A stretch of 64,000 nucleotides of DNA from Methyloversatilis sp. (GCF_030696805.1 NZ_JAUYRO010000039.1:1-64000); one strand, 5' to 3'; shown: positions 1-8,975, numbered from the stretch's first letter. Numbers and translations: made by a program. The notes: generated by a model not told the origin, from the sequence alone.

Positions 1-17
1 ACCATGGCTACACGATT

Positions 18-53
18 CCAAAAACGAAAAAGCCAGCTCTCTCGAACTGGCTT
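18..53 (-). terminator. Rho-independent terminator of tRNA-Thr
   Basis: Read on the minus strand, a 7-bp stem (AAGCCAG/CTGGCTT at 30-53) is followed by a T-rich tract (complement of the A-rich 18-30). It lies just downstream of the tRNA-Thr 3' end, so it most likely ends that transcript. Confidence 0.8.
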
Positions 54-69
54 AACTCGTTGAATTCAT

Positions 70-145
70 TGGTGCCGCTTGTCGGAATCGAACTGACGAC
101 CTACCGCTTACAAGGCGGTTGCTCTACCAACTGAGCTAAAGCGGC
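70..145 (-). tRNA. tRNA-Thr (anticodon TGT)
   Basis: The minus strand folds as a tRNA. The acceptor stem is GCCGCTT paired with AAGCGGC, the D-arm is AGCTCAGTTGGTAGAGC, the anticodon loop CTTGTAA sits on a CCGC/GCGG stem, and the T-arm contains GTTCGATTC. Loop position gives anticodon TGT, so Thr for ACA-type codons. The 3' CCA is encoded at 70-72. It runs divergently from the kinase gene to its right. Confidence 0.95.
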
Positions 146-154
146 GCGCGTCGG

Positions 155-160
155 ATTATA
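155..160 (-). promoter_or_regulatory. -10 element of the tRNA-Thr promoter
   Basis: A perfect TATAAT lies on the minus strand about 10 nt upstream of the tRNA-Thr 5' end, as expected for a sigma-70 stable RNA promoter. No good -35 hexamer is visible at the usual spacing. Confidence 0.55.
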
Positions 161-294
161 TCTGCTGTCCGCCGGGGATGGCGCGCGCATCGGTGACTCA
201 TGGCAACGGCCATGGATTAAACTCAAATCATCATGAACATGTCTCCACATGCCAGCGCGCTGCAGACGTACGCGAATGGAGACCCATCTGCCCG

Positions 295-1863
295 ATGTCC
301 GATACCGTCACGCCCGTGCCCGTTCCGGGCTCCCCTGCAAATCGCCTGAACGGAACCGATGCCGGGCCGACGCTTGCCCGTCCGCTCAATGTGCTGCTGA
401 TCGAGGATTCCGAAGACGACGCGCTGCTGCTGCTGCACCGCTTCCGGGCAGCGGGCTACCAGGTGTGGTCGCAGCGGGTGGAAGACGAGCGGTCACTGCG
501 CGAGGCGCTGTCGTCGCGCACTTGGGATCTGGTGCTGTCCGACCACAACATGCCGCGCTTTTCGGCGATGGCGGCGCTATCCATCCTGCAGAAACTGGAG
601 CTGGACCTGCCCTTCATCATCGTTTCGGGTGTCATCGAGGAAGACATCGCGGTGTCGGCGATGCGCGCCGGCGCGCATGACTATCTCAGCAAGGGCAAGC
701 TCGACCGGCTGATTCCGGCGGTCGAACGCGAAATGCGCGAGGCGCGCAACCGGGCCGAGCGGCACAGCGCGCTCGATGCCGTGCGCGACAGCGAGGCCCG
801 CTTTCGCGCACTGGCGGCCAACATTCCGGGTATGGTGTTCCAGCTGCTGCGCCATGAAGACGGCGGCTGGCGCTTCCTGTTCGTCAGCGAAGGCTGCCTC
901 GCGCTACTCGGTTTCAAGGCTGGCGAGCTGGTGGCTGCGCCGCGCCGCTTTCTCGACATGGTGCTGCCGGAGGACATGCCGGAGCTGGAGCGCGCGATGC
1001 ATCTGTCGGCGCACACCCATGCCACGGTGAACTGGGACGGTCGCATCCGCCTGCCCGATGAGGACATCAAGTGGGTAAACCTGCGCTCATCGCCGCGCGT
1101 ACTCGCGTCCGGCGTGCTGATCTGGGAAGGCATCGTTTCCAACATCACGCAGAGCAAGCTCACGGAGCGCGAATTACGCCAGTCGCGTGGTCAGCTGGCG
1201 GAGCTGTCGTCGCACCTGCAGATCGCCAAGGAAGAGGAACGCGAACGCATTGCGCGCGACATCCACGACGAACTGGGCGGCCTGCTGGTGGCGCTGAAGT
1301 TCGAAGTGTCGCTGCTGGCAAACAAGACCGCGGCCGATCAGGACGCGATCAAGGCGCGCTCGGTCAGCATGGGCAAACTGGTGGATGACGCGATCACCAC
1401 GGTCGGGCGGATCGCGCGCGAACTGCGCCCCGGCATCCTGAAGGAATTCGGCCTTGCGCCGGCAGTCGAGAGCCATGCGGAAGACTTTGCCGCCCGTACC
1501 GGCCTGAAGTGCGAGTTGCTTTGCATCGATCACGACATCGACCCGGACGAGGAAACGGCCATCGCACTTTTCCGGGTTTTCCAGGAGGCGCTGACCAATG
1601 TATCCAAGCACGCCGGCGCGCGCACGGTTGAAGTGCGCCTCACGCAGGAAGACGACGACATCGTGCTCGAAGTCGGCGACGATGGCCGAGGCCTTGCGCC
1701 GGAAGACCTGAACAAGCCCAAATCCTTCGGCCTGCGCGGCATCCGCGAGCGCGTGGTGCACTTGAACGGACGTTTCGAAGCGAGCAGCCGCGAACAAGGC
1801 GGCACCCGACTGCTGCTGAGGGTGCCGGCGTGCCGCCGCACCGTACTGGAGTTTTCCCGATGA
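295..1863 (+). CDS. Response-regulator/PAS hybrid sensor histidine kinase (NarX/DegS type)
   Basis: This is a soluble two-component kinase of 522 aa. An N-terminal receiver domain (about 31-148) has acidic LLIEDSEDD and phospho-acceptor Asp83 in LVLSDHNMP. A PAS domain follows (about 165-285), then a HisKA_3 box with His324 in RDIHDELGG and a C-terminal HATPase with an N-box (FQEALTNVSKHAGA). No membrane segment is visible. The ATG at 295 is chosen because GGAGA lies 12 nt upstream; an in-frame ATG at 178 would add 39 low-complexity residues. The gene overlaps the downstream LuxR-type regulator by ATGA, so the two form a kinase-regulator pair. An inverted REC-kinase order suggests the receiver takes input from another kinase. 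The signal is unknown. Confidence 0.88.
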   Translation: MSDTVTPVPVPGSPANRLNGTDAGPTLARPLNVLLIEDSEDDALLLLHRFRAAGYQVWSQRVEDERSLREALSSRTWDLVLSDHNMPRFSAMAALSILQKLELDLPFIIVSGVIEEDIAVSAMRAGAHDYLSKGKLDRLIPAVEREMREARNRAERHSALDAVRDSEARFRALAANIPGMVFQLLRHEDGGWRFLFVSEGCLALLGFKAGELVAAPRRFLDMVLPEDMPELERAMHLSAHTHATVNWDGRIRLPDEDIKWVNLRSSPRVLASGVLIWEGIVSNITQSKLTERELRQSRGQLAELSSHLQIAKEEERERIARDIHDELGGLLVALKFEVSLLANKTAADQDAIKARSVSMGKLVDDAITTVGRIARELRPGILKEFGLAPAVESHAEDFAARTGLKCELLCIDHDIDPDEETAIALFRVFQEALTNVSKHAGARTVEVRLTQEDDDIVLEVGDDGRGLAPEDLNKPKSFGLRGIRERVVHLNGRFEASSREQGGTRLLLRVPACRRTVLEFSR

Positions 1864-2498
1864 GCAGCATCCGCATACTTATTGCAGACGACCACGCCAT
1901 CGTGCGCTCCGGCCTGCGCCAGATCCTTTCAGACAGCCCGGATCTCATCGTCACGGGTGAAGCGGAAAACGGAGTCGAAGCGATGCACAAACTGCGTGAC
2001 GGCAGTTTCGACCTCGTGCTGATGGATGTATCGATGCCCGACCGCAACGGAATCGACACACTCAAGCTGGTGCGCAAGGAGTTTCCGCGACTGCCGGTGC
2101 TGGTGCTGTCGATGCACCCGGAGGACCAGTACGCGATCCGCGCACTGAAAGCCGGCGCCTCGGGCTATCTGACCAAGCAGAGCGCGCCGGAACAGCTGGT
2201 CACCGCGATCCGCCAGGTCGCCAGCGGCAAGAAATATGTTTCGCCCACGCTGGCCATGGAACTGGCCAATGCCATTACCGACGACGACGAGCGGCCGCCG
2301 CACGAGAAATTGTCCGACCGCGAATACCAGACGCTGGTGATGATTGCCTCGGGCAAGACGCTGACCCAGATCGGTGAAGAACTGAGCCTCAGCGTCAAGA
2401 CGGTCAGCGTCTATCGCGCACGGCTGCTGGAAAAGATGCGCATGAAGAACAACGCCGAACTGACCCACTACGGCCTCAAGCACGGGCTCACTGACTAG
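1860..2498 (+). CDS. NarL/FixJ-family response regulator
   Basis: 212 aa. The receiver domain (1-120) has Asp10/Asp11 and phospho-acceptor Asp56 (LVLMDVSMP), with the conserved Thr/Lys switch region near LTKQSAP. A LuxR-type helix-turn-helix lies at about 148-210 (LSDREYQTLVMIASGK...). Its start overlaps the kinase stop (ATGA), so the two are translationally coupled and are almost certainly cognate partners. It should be a DNA-binding transcription factor activated by phosphorylation. Target genes cannot be read from the sequence. Confidence 0.92.
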   Translation: MSSIRILIADDHAIVRSGLRQILSDSPDLIVTGEAENGVEAMHKLRDGSFDLVLMDVSMPDRNGIDTLKLVRKEFPRLPVLVLSMHPEDQYAIRALKAGASGYLTKQSAPEQLVTAIRQVASGKKYVSPTLAMELANAITDDDERPPHEKLSDREYQTLVMIASGKTLTQIGEELSLSVKTVSVYRARLLEKMRMKNNAELTHYGLKHGLTD

Positions 2499-2555
2499 GG
2501 TATGCCGACCGCCCTCACTGCCGTGCGGAGTGTGGAATAACTTACGGATGCGCCC

Positions 2556-2582
2556 TAAAGCCCGTCGTCGGAGTGCCGTTGT
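2556..2582 (+). promoter_or_regulatory. FliA (sigma-28) promoter candidate for the diguanylate cyclase
   Basis: TAAAGCCC (2556-2563), an 11-nt spacer, then GCCGTTGT (2575-2582). This matches the sigma-28 layout TAAA-N15-GCCGATAA in the TAAA core, the GCCG core and the exact spacing. It ends 34 nt before the GGDEF gene's ATG. The fliC and fliL promoters in this window share the design. Confidence 0.6.
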
Positions 2583-2616
2583 AAGCATTCGTTACGGACT
2601 GTGAATTGCCATTGAA

Positions 2617-4377
2617 ATGTCTGACGCCATGCAGCCGCTCGAAATCGCCCGTGAAGCCTTGCGACGTCTCGCCATGCGTCAGCTGCAGCCCACGCCGGAA
2701 AATTACCGGTCGCTCTATCACGAAATTGCCGGCACCAAGGCCGACGACCTGTTCCCGGAACGCGCACTGAAGTTGGTGTGCAGCACCCTGCCTCGGCTCA
2801 ATCAATCGCAGATCGAATTTGGCGAGCGGCTCGAAAGCGCTGTTGTCAGCCGCAGCTGGTCGGCGATCAGTGGATCCCTGGTCGGTCTGCTGCGCGCGCA
2901 GGCGGCGCCTCAGCGCAAGTGGACGGCTCTGCTGAAGGACCTGTTCAAGCAGTTCGAACGCAGTCACGACTCGCTCACGTATGCGCAGAAGCAGGTGACA
3001 ATCCAGCAGGTGCTGGATACGTCCAGCGGCGAGCTCGATGCCCTCTACGCGCGGCTGAGCAAGCTTGCAGACAACTGGGAATCCTGCGAGAGCAGCGATG
3101 CAGAAGCTGCCGGGTTGCACGGCCATGGCCGCCACAAGATCGTCCCCGCGCTGGATAACAGTGACGCCGCACTGCGCGACCTGTTTGCCAGCACGCTCGA
3201 AGGTGTCGTCGGCAGCCTGCTGATTTCGGCGCCCGAGCTGCGCGACGAAGCCATTGCGCTGGGGCAGGCGCTGCGCGACGTGCGCGACATGAGCGGCGTC
3301 GATGATCTGGCGTCCAAACTGCGCAACCTCGTGTATCGCCTGAACTGGGTGGTCGACGATCAGGCCGAAATCCGGGCCGGTCTGTTGTCGCTGCTTGACC
3401 TGCTGCTGAAGAACATCGGCGAACTGGTTCTGGACGACCGCTGGATGCGCGGTCAGATCGATTCGCTGCGTGCGTTGTGCGATCACCCGCTGACTGCGCG
3501 CGAACTGGATGAAGTGGAGCGCCGGCTGCGCGAAGTGATCGAGCGTCAGGGCTCGCTGCGCGGCAATATCGACGACGCGAAGCACCAGATCAAGCTGATG
3601 CTGGCCGGCTTTGTCGAGCAGCTCGGCAGCTTCACCGACGCCACGTCGGGCTTCGGCGAGAAAATGGAAGGCTACGCGGAAACAATCGCTGCCGCCGACG
3701 ACATCGGTTCGCTGCAGGGTGTCATTGCCGAAGTGATTGCCGCCACGCATTCCATGCGCGCCACGACAGAAAAGTCGCGTGCCGAGGTTGACAACATGCG
3801 CGACCGCGTACGTGCGGCGGAAGCCGAAATAGAACGCCTGCAGGTCGAGCTCGAACAGACCAGCGAAAAGATGCGCCACGACCCGCTGACCGGCGCACTC
3901 AACCGCAAGGGACTGGAAGAGTCCTACGCCAAGGAAGTGTCGCGAGCCGCAAGGCGCGGCTCGCTGTTGTGCCTCGCAGTGCTGGACATCGACAACTTCA
4001 AGCGGCTCAACGATACCTACGGCCACAACACCGGCGACGAGGCACTGCTGCACCTGGTTGGCACGGTACGCGACTGCCTGCGTCCAAACGACACCCTGTC
4101 ACGCTACGGCGGTGAGGAATTCGTCATATTGCTGCCGGAAACCTCGGTCGAGGATTCGGTCATCGTGCTGCAACGCCTGCAGCGCGAACTTACCAAACGC
4201 TATTTCCTGGCCAACAACGACAAGCTGCTGATCACCTTCAGCGCCGGCGTCACCGTGGTCGGTCATGAGGAACCGCAGACGTCTGCGATTGAGCGTGCCG
4301 ATGTGGCCATGTATCAGGCCAAGGCCACCGGCAAGAATCGCGTGGTCATCGCACCCGAGCAACCGATTGCTGCGTGA
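2617..4377 (+). CDS. Diguanylate cyclase (GGDEF) with long N-terminal helical region
   Basis: Makes c-di-GMP from two GTP. 586 aa, no membrane segment. An N-terminal helical region of about 350 aa with no domain I recognise is followed by a coiled coil (about 380-420) and a GGDEF domain (about 425-580). The active-site motif is GGEEF at 498-502 (RYGGEEF). An allosteric inhibitory site RxxD (RPND, 489-492) sits exactly five residues before it, so product feedback is expected. The ATG at 2617 gives an in-frame start right after the FliA-type promoter. Placement between that promoter and the flagellin block suggests it acts in motility control. Confidence 0.9.
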   Translation: MSDAMQPLEIAREALRRLAMRQLQPTPENYRSLYHEIAGTKADDLFPERALKLVCSTLPRLNQSQIEFGERLESAVVSRSWSAISGSLVGLLRAQAAPQRKWTALLKDLFKQFERSHDSLTYAQKQVTIQQVLDTSSGELDALYARLSKLADNWESCESSDAEAAGLHGHGRHKIVPALDNSDAALRDLFASTLEGVVGSLLISAPELRDEAIALGQALRDVRDMSGVDDLASKLRNLVYRLNWVVDDQAEIRAGLLSLLDLLLKNIGELVLDDRWMRGQIDSLRALCDHPLTARELDEVERRLREVIERQGSLRGNIDDAKHQIKLMLAGFVEQLGSFTDATSGFGEKMEGYAETIAAADDIGSLQGVIAEVIAATHSMRATTEKSRAEVDNMRDRVRAAEAEIERLQVELEQTSEKMRHDPLTGALNRKGLEESYAKEVSRAARRGSLLCLAVLDIDNFKRLNDTYGHNTGDEALLHLVGTVRDCLRPNDTLSRYGGEEFVILLPETSVEDSVIVLQRLQRELTKRYFLANNDKLLITFSAGVTVVGHEEPQTSAIERADVAMYQAKATGKNRVVIAPEQPIAA

Positions 4378-4447
4378 CCCGGGCCGGCATCCGCTTCGCC
4401 CGCCTCAAGTTCCCGGTTCCCGCAACATTCAGTCGTGATATGCGTCG

Positions 4448-4470
4448 GGCCGCCGGTTCTGGCGGCCTTT
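4448..4470 (+). terminator. Terminator after the diguanylate cyclase
   Basis: Hairpin GGCCGCC (4448-4454), loop GGTTCT, GGCGGCC (4461-4467), then TTT. It is about 70 nt after the cyclase stop codon. The T-tract is short, so strength is uncertain. Confidence 0.6.
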
Positions 4471-5081
4471 CCTGATTTGAAGGCATGCGCGTTCGGCGTC
4501 GAGCTATCTGCGAAGTGCCATCGGTTCCGGGATAGCCACGCGGTGTGCCGTCTTCACACACCCGGTCAGCAGCTGACCAGACATTGCTCGCATCAGCGCT
4601 GTCCATGCGGACGTGAGGTGTGATCGACGTTGGGGTGTCGGGCATCGCCTGCGGCTCACCCCAACCTACAGGCGCTTTCCGTGCGGACGTGGCGTGATCG
4701 ACGTTGGGGTGTCGGGCATCGCCTGCGGCTCACCCCAACCTGCGAGTGCTTTTCCCGGGAGCGGAGCGGTCGGCAGTGCGTTGGTTGGGGTGAGCCGCAG
4801 GCGATGCCCAACGAAAACCCTTGCCCGTCACGCACCAGGGCGGCCACTGAGCGGCCCGTCAGCAGCCACGCGCAGCGCGCTCCGCTGACATTCCGTAACA
4901 GTCTGAAACAGGTCCTGCACGATGTATGGAGCACAAAACGGGCCGACCTTGCAGGCAAAAGCGATTGCAGCGGCAACCTCACGCAAGCAGGAACGCCCGT
5001 ACATGCCGCAAGGGGAAGCCATTTCATATCGGCAGCCGCCTGAAAGCCAAGACGACAAAGGCTTTCATTAAGGTGCCCCGC
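4471..5081. other. Gene-poor intergenic region before fliC
   Basis: About 600 bases with no convincing gene. Open frames here (for example minus 4656-5129 and plus 4630-5043) run through the palindromic repeats, lack ribosome-binding sites and have no recognisable protein. The only structure I see is the REP-like repeat cluster at 4606-4813. The stretch 4814-5081 shows nothing I can name. Confidence 0.6.
4606..4813. repeat. Three REP-like palindromic repeats (two direct, one inverted)
   Basis: Copies at about 4606-4666 and 4682-4741 share a core of over 40 nt, running from GATCGACGTTGGGGTG to CACCCCAACCT. A third copy at 4783-4812 is the same core inverted. Within each direct copy, GTTGGGGTG and CACCCCAAC form a 9-bp stem around GGCATCGCCTGCGG. 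The arrangement (short, palindromic, extragenic, both orientations) is typical of REP/BIME elements. Its function is unknown. Confidence 0.75.
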
Positions 5082-5108
5082 TAAAGTTTGCAGCGGCAAC
5101 TCCGTTAC
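5082..5108 (+). promoter_or_regulatory. FliA (sigma-28) promoter of fliC
   Basis: TAAAGTTT (5082-5089), 11-nt spacer, TCCGTTAC (5101-5108). The -35 box is a perfect sigma-28 match and the -10 box matches GCCGATAA at five of eight positions. The site lies 82 nt before the flagellin ATG, where a class III flagellar promoter is expected. Confidence 0.85.
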
Positions 5109-5190
5109 TTCAAACATCGGCGACATCAACAGCGGGCCATGCAGCCCGGAGCGCCGTAACTACACACTACTTCGTGACAGGAGAAATAAA

Positions 5191-6684
5191 ATGCCGCAAA
5201 TCATCAACACCAACGTGCCGTCGCTCACCGCACAGCGCAACCTGAATTCTTCGCAAAGCTCGCTCGCCACTTCGCTGCAGCGCCTGTCCTCGGGCCTGCG
5301 CATCAACAGCGCGAAGGACGACGCCGCCGGCCTCGCCATTTCAGAACGGATGACGTCGCAGGTGCGCGGTCTGAACCAGGCTGTCCGCAACGCCAACGAC
5401 GCGATCTCGCTGACGCAGACTGCCGAAGGCGCGATGGGTTCGATCACCGAAGGTCTGCAGCGCATGCGTGAATTGTCGGTTCAGGCCGCCAATGATTCGA
5501 ACAGCGCCAGCGACCGTCAGGCCCTTCAGCAGGAAGTGTCGCAGCTGCAACAGGAAATCAACCGCGTTGCCTCGTCGACCCAGTTCAACGGCAAGAACCT
5601 GCTCGACGGTTCGTTCTCCGGCCAGTACTTCCAGGTCGGCGCGAATGCCAACCAGTCGATCGGCATCAGCCTCGCCAATACCAAGGCGACCAACATCGGC
5701 GCCAATACGGTGACCGCCGGCGGTACGTTGAACAACGCAGCCGCTCTGGCAGCCGGTGCGGGTGCCCGCGTCGCCAACACCGTCGTCGCAGCCGAAGATC
5801 TGACCGTGACCGGTTCGCTCGGCACGGCAGCGGTTGCAGTGAATCTCGCAGACACCGCCAAGGCTGTCGCCGCGGCCGTCAATGCACAAAGCGCCACCAC
5901 CGGCGTAAACGCAACGGCAGCGACCGAAGCCACGCTGAGCGGCCTGACGGCTGCCGGCACCTACACCTTCACGCTGTTCGGCGAAAATTCAACCGGTGTC
6001 GCCGTGTCGGCCACCATCGGCAACGCAGCCGATCTGAGCTCGTTGTCGACCGCGATCAACAACTACGCGGCGACCACCGGCATTACCGCCACGGTCAGCG
6101 GCGGTTCGGTCACGCTGAAGTCGGAAAGCGGCGCAGACATTTCGCTCACCGACTTCGCTGGCGCCGGCGATATCAGCCTCCAGGGTCGCAATGCCTTCAC
6201 CAGCGCAACGGCCGGTGCAGCAGTCGTGCTGACGGGCGCTACCGCCGCCACCGACTCCTCGACGGTCGGCGGTACCTTGAAGTTCTCGTCGTCCGACGCC
6301 TTCTCGGTCACCAGCGCGTCGGCCGGTGGTCTCTTCACCGCGACCACGGCGAACGCCAGTGCGCTGTCGTCGGTCGCCTCGATCAGCGTCGGCACGCAGA
6401 CCGGCGCCAACGCCGCCATCGACGTCATCGACGCCGCCCTGCAGTCGATCAATACGCAACGCGCTTCACTGGGTGCCATCCAGAATCGTGTGCAGAACAC
6501 GATCAGCAACCTGCAGACCACGTCGGAAAACGTCAGCGCAGCCCGCAGCCGTATCCAGGATGCCGACTTCGCGATGGAAACCGCCAACCTGACCCGCGCG
6601 CAGATCCTGCAGCAGGCCGGTACCGCGATGCTGGCGCAAGCCAACTCGCTTCCGCAGAACGTGCTCAGCCTGCTCCGCGGCTAA
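5191..6684 (+). CDS. fliC: Flagellin
   Basis: The filament subunit, exported by the flagellar type III system and chaperoned by FliS. 497 aa. The conserved N-terminal D0/D1 domain (about 1-140, starting MPQIINTNVPSLTAQRNL) and C-terminal D1/D0 domain (about 410-497, ending NSLPQNVLSLLRG) flank a variable Ala/Thr/Ser-rich centre (about 165-405) that would face the medium. A strong AGGAGA ribosome-binding site lies 7 nt before ATG 5191. It is preceded by a FliA promoter and followed by a strong hairpin, so it is probably mostly monocistronic. It is the only flagellin gene in the window. Confidence 0.97.
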   Translation: MPQIINTNVPSLTAQRNLNSSQSSLATSLQRLSSGLRINSAKDDAAGLAISERMTSQVRGLNQAVRNANDAISLTQTAEGAMGSITEGLQRMRELSVQAANDSNSASDRQALQQEVSQLQQEINRVASSTQFNGKNLLDGSFSGQYFQVGANANQSIGISLANTKATNIGANTVTAGGTLNNAAALAAGAGARVANTVVAAEDLTVTGSLGTAAVAVNLADTAKAVAAAVNAQSATTGVNATAATEATLSGLTAAGTYTFTLFGENSTGVAVSATIGNAADLSSLSTAINNYAATTGITATVSGGSVTLKSESGADISLTDFAGAGDISLQGRNAFTSATAGAAVVLTGATAATDSSTVGGTLKFSSSDAFSVTSASAGGLFTATTANASALSSVASISVGTQTGANAAIDVIDAALQSINTQRASLGAIQNRVQNTISNLQTTSENVSAARSRIQDADFAMETANLTRAQILQQAGTAMLAQANSLPQNVLSLLRG

Positions 6685-6702
6685 GCACCGGCAACTGAAA
6701 GA

Positions 6703-6733
6703 AACGGGGCACGGTTCGCCGTGCCCCGTTAAT
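6703..6733 (+). terminator. Hairpin terminator after fliC
   Basis: A perfect 12-bp stem (AACGGGGCACGG/CCGTGCCCCGTT) with a stable TTCG tetraloop starts 18 nt after the fliC stop. The following T-tract is poor (TTAATT), so some read-through into flaG is likely. Confidence 0.75.
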
Positions 6734-6750
6734 TGCAAGGGGAAATCGTC

Positions 6751-7101
6751 ATGGCGATCCAGCCAGTCCCGCCGAGTACCTCGCCACCGCACACTCCGGC
6801 CCTCGCACAGAGCACCGGAGTGAAGGTCGTGGCTCCCGCCAGTGTTCGTGACCAACCCGCGCAGAACACCCCGCTCACAACCGAACAGATCGAACAGACG
6901 GTGGACGAAATCCGTCGCCAGATTCAACCGGTGGACCAGAATTTGCTCTTCACGATTGACAAGGAAACAGGGAAAACAATCGTGAGACTTATCGACTCAA
7001 GCACCAAGGAAATCCTGCGGCAGATCCCCTCGGAGGAACTGATCGCGATCGCGCGCGCGCTCGGCAAGGGCCAGAGCGGCCTGATTGAGCGCAAGGCCTG
7101 A
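6751..7101 (+). CDS. flaG: Flagellar protein FlaG
   Basis: 116 aa. The N-terminal third is Pro/Ala/Thr-rich. The C-terminal half carries the FlaG-family core (about 62-110: VDQNLLFTIDKETGKTIV, then IDSSTKEILRQIPSEE). FlaG proteins influence filament length, though the mechanism is not well defined. ATG 6751 is chosen because AAGGGGA is 8 nt upstream; a start six codons earlier would lie in the terminator region. It lies between fliC and fliD, the usual order, with 13 nt to fliD. Confidence 0.9.
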   Translation: MAIQPVPPSTSPPHTPALAQSTGVKVVAPASVRDQPAQNTPLTTEQIEQTVDEIRRQIQPVDQNLLFTIDKETGKTIVRLIDSSTKEILRQIPSEELIAIARALGKGQSGLIERKA

Positions 7102-7114
7102 GGGGCGCAGCACC

Positions 7115-8533
7115 ATGGCAATCTCTTCCGCAGGAATCGGCTCCGGCCTTGACGTTTCAGGCCTCGTATCGCAGCTGATGTCGCTCGAACAGCGCCCACT
7201 GACGCTGCTCGCACAGAAGGAGGCCGGCGTACAGGCGAAGATCTCCGCCTACGGTTCCATCAAGGGTGCACTGTCTTCCATCCAGTCGGCCGCAACCGCC
7301 CTGTCGAACGCGGCAACATTTACCGCACGCAAAGCTGCCATCGGCAACGCCGACGTGGCAACAGTTGCCGGCACGCAAACCGCGGTTGCCGGCAACTACA
7401 CACTTGAGGTCAATACGCTGGCCGAATCGCAAGTGGTGGCATCCGGCCAGTTCGCCGGCAGCACGGCAAGCGTCGGCAGCGGCACGCTGACCATACAGTT
7501 GGGCAAGTACAACGCGGGTGCCTTTACCGCCAACCCGGACAAGGCCGCAGTCAACATCACCATCGGAAGCGGTGCGATGTCGCTGGCCGACGTGCGCGAC
7601 GCCATCAACGACGCCGATGCAGGCGTTACCGCCTCGCTCGTCAATGACGGCAACGGCCATCGCCTGGTACTGCGCTCCGTCGACGGCGGAACCGAAAACA
7701 CGGTGAAGATCACCGCCACCGACGACGACGGCAACAACACCGACGATGCCGGACTGTCGCGCCTGATCTACGACGCATCGACCGGCGGTACGTCACGCCT
7801 GTCGCAGATGATCCCGGCGTCCGATGCCACGCTGACGGTCAATGGCATCGCCATCACATCAAGCACGAACACGCTGACCGACGCGATCGAAGGCGTGACT
7901 CTGAGCTTGAAGAAGACCAACGCCGGCAGTCCGACCGTGGTCTCCGTCACCAATGACACCAGCGTCGCCCGCAGCGGCGTAGAGCGTCTCGTCAAGGCTT
8001 ACAACGATGCCCTCGGGATCATCAAGACGCAGACCAGTTACAACACCGAAACCGACAAGGCCGCCACGCTGAATGGCGAAAGCACGATGCTGGCATTGCG
8101 CAACCGCCTGAGCGCACTTGTCGGCACCTCGATCGCCCCGGGCCTGAATTTGTCGGCGATCGGCGTATCGGTCGAGAAGGACGGCAAGCTGGCGATCGAC
8201 TCGACCAAACTCACGGCCGCTCTCGATAACGGCAACGTGGAAAAGCTGTTCCGCGGCTCCGATGACGTCAAGGGCATGGGCAGCCGGCTGACCAGCCTGA
8301 TGGACGACATGATCGACGCCGGCGGCCTCATTTCCAGCCGCACCGAAGGGCTGACTGCGGCTGCCAAGGCGTTCCAGAAACGCGCTGAAGCGATGTCGGA
8401 CCGTCTGCTGACGATCGAAGCGCGCTATCGCAAACAATTCAGTGCGCTCGACACGCTGATCAGCAACATGACCGCCACCAGCAACTATCTGACGCAACAA
8501 CTGGCCAATCTGCCGACGATCTCGTCGCGCTGA
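7115..8533 (+). CDS. fliD: Flagellar filament cap protein FliD (HAP2)
   Basis: 472 aa. FliD forms the cap that inserts flagellin monomers at the filament tip. The N-terminal FliD domain begins GIGSGLDVSGLVSQLMSLEQ. The C-terminal FliD domain (about 220-465) ends in a coiled-coil region (about 400-465) typical of the capping leg domain. ATG 7115 is chosen because it places the family N-terminus MAISSAGIGSG at the start; an upstream in-frame codon at 7085 would extend into flaG. fliS starts 28 nt after it. Confidence 0.96.
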   Translation: MAISSAGIGSGLDVSGLVSQLMSLEQRPLTLLAQKEAGVQAKISAYGSIKGALSSIQSAATALSNAATFTARKAAIGNADVATVAGTQTAVAGNYTLEVNTLAESQVVASGQFAGSTASVGSGTLTIQLGKYNAGAFTANPDKAAVNITIGSGAMSLADVRDAINDADAGVTASLVNDGNGHRLVLRSVDGGTENTVKITATDDDGNNTDDAGLSRLIYDASTGGTSRLSQMIPASDATLTVNGIAITSSTNTLTDAIEGVTLSLKKTNAGSPTVVSVTNDTSVARSGVERLVKAYNDALGIIKTQTSYNTETDKAATLNGESTMLALRNRLSALVGTSIAPGLNLSAIGVSVEKDGKLAIDSTKLTAALDNGNVEKLFRGSDDVKGMGSRLTSLMDDMIDAGGLISSRTEGLTAAAKAFQKRAEAMSDRLLTIEARYRKQFSALDTLISNMTATSNYLTQQLANLPTISSR

Positions 8534-8561
8534 TGCAATCAACCGGGCAAAAGGGACTTTC

Positions 8562-8975
8562 ATGTTTGCATCGCTTTCAAATCCGCATATGGCCTACGCA
8601 CAGGTCGGTATGGAAACACGGGTGGCCGGTGCCGATCCGCACCTGCTGATCCTGATGCTGTTCGACGGTGCGCTGATGTCGGTATCCACCGCCAGCCACC
8701 AGATGGAAATGGGTGAAACCGCTGGCAAGGGCCTGTCGATTTCACGAGCCATCGACATCATCGGCAACGGTCTCAAGGTGAGCCTGGATCTGGACGCCGG
8801 CGGCGAACTCGCCCAGCGGCTATATGCGCTGTACGACTACATGTGCGCACGCCTGCTGCATGCCAATGCTCACAACGACCGCGCTGCACTGGAAGAGGTC
8901 AGTCACCTGCTGGGCGAATTGAAGGATGCCTGGGAAGAAATCAGACAGAAGCTGTCGCAAGGCGCGCCCATGTAG
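8562..8975 (+). CDS. fliS: Flagellin export chaperone FliS
   Basis: 137 aa, all helical in character. It has the family hallmark YAQVGMETRVAGADPHLLILMLFDGAL near the N-terminus. It binds the disordered C-terminus of flagellin in the cytoplasm and prevents premature assembly. An AAGGGA ribosome-binding site precedes ATG 8562. It follows fliD directly, the standard fliD-fliS-fliT order. Confidence 0.95.
   Translation: MFASLSNPHMAYAQVGMETRVAGADPHLLILMLFDGALMSVSTASHQMEMGETAGKGLSISRAIDIIGNGLKVSLDLDAGGELAQRLYALYDYMCARLLHANAHNDRAALEEVSHLLGELKDAWEEIRQKLSQGAPM

Noticed and set aside
2542-4053. A 503-codon minus-strand open frame
   Set aside because: It is antisense to the first diguanylate cyclase, whose GGEEF and I-site are clear.
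4953-4969. Possible sigma-54 site AGGCAA-N6-TTGCA upstream of fliC
   Set aside because: The GG to GC spacing is 11, and RpoN promoters tolerate only 10; a good FliA site explains fliC.
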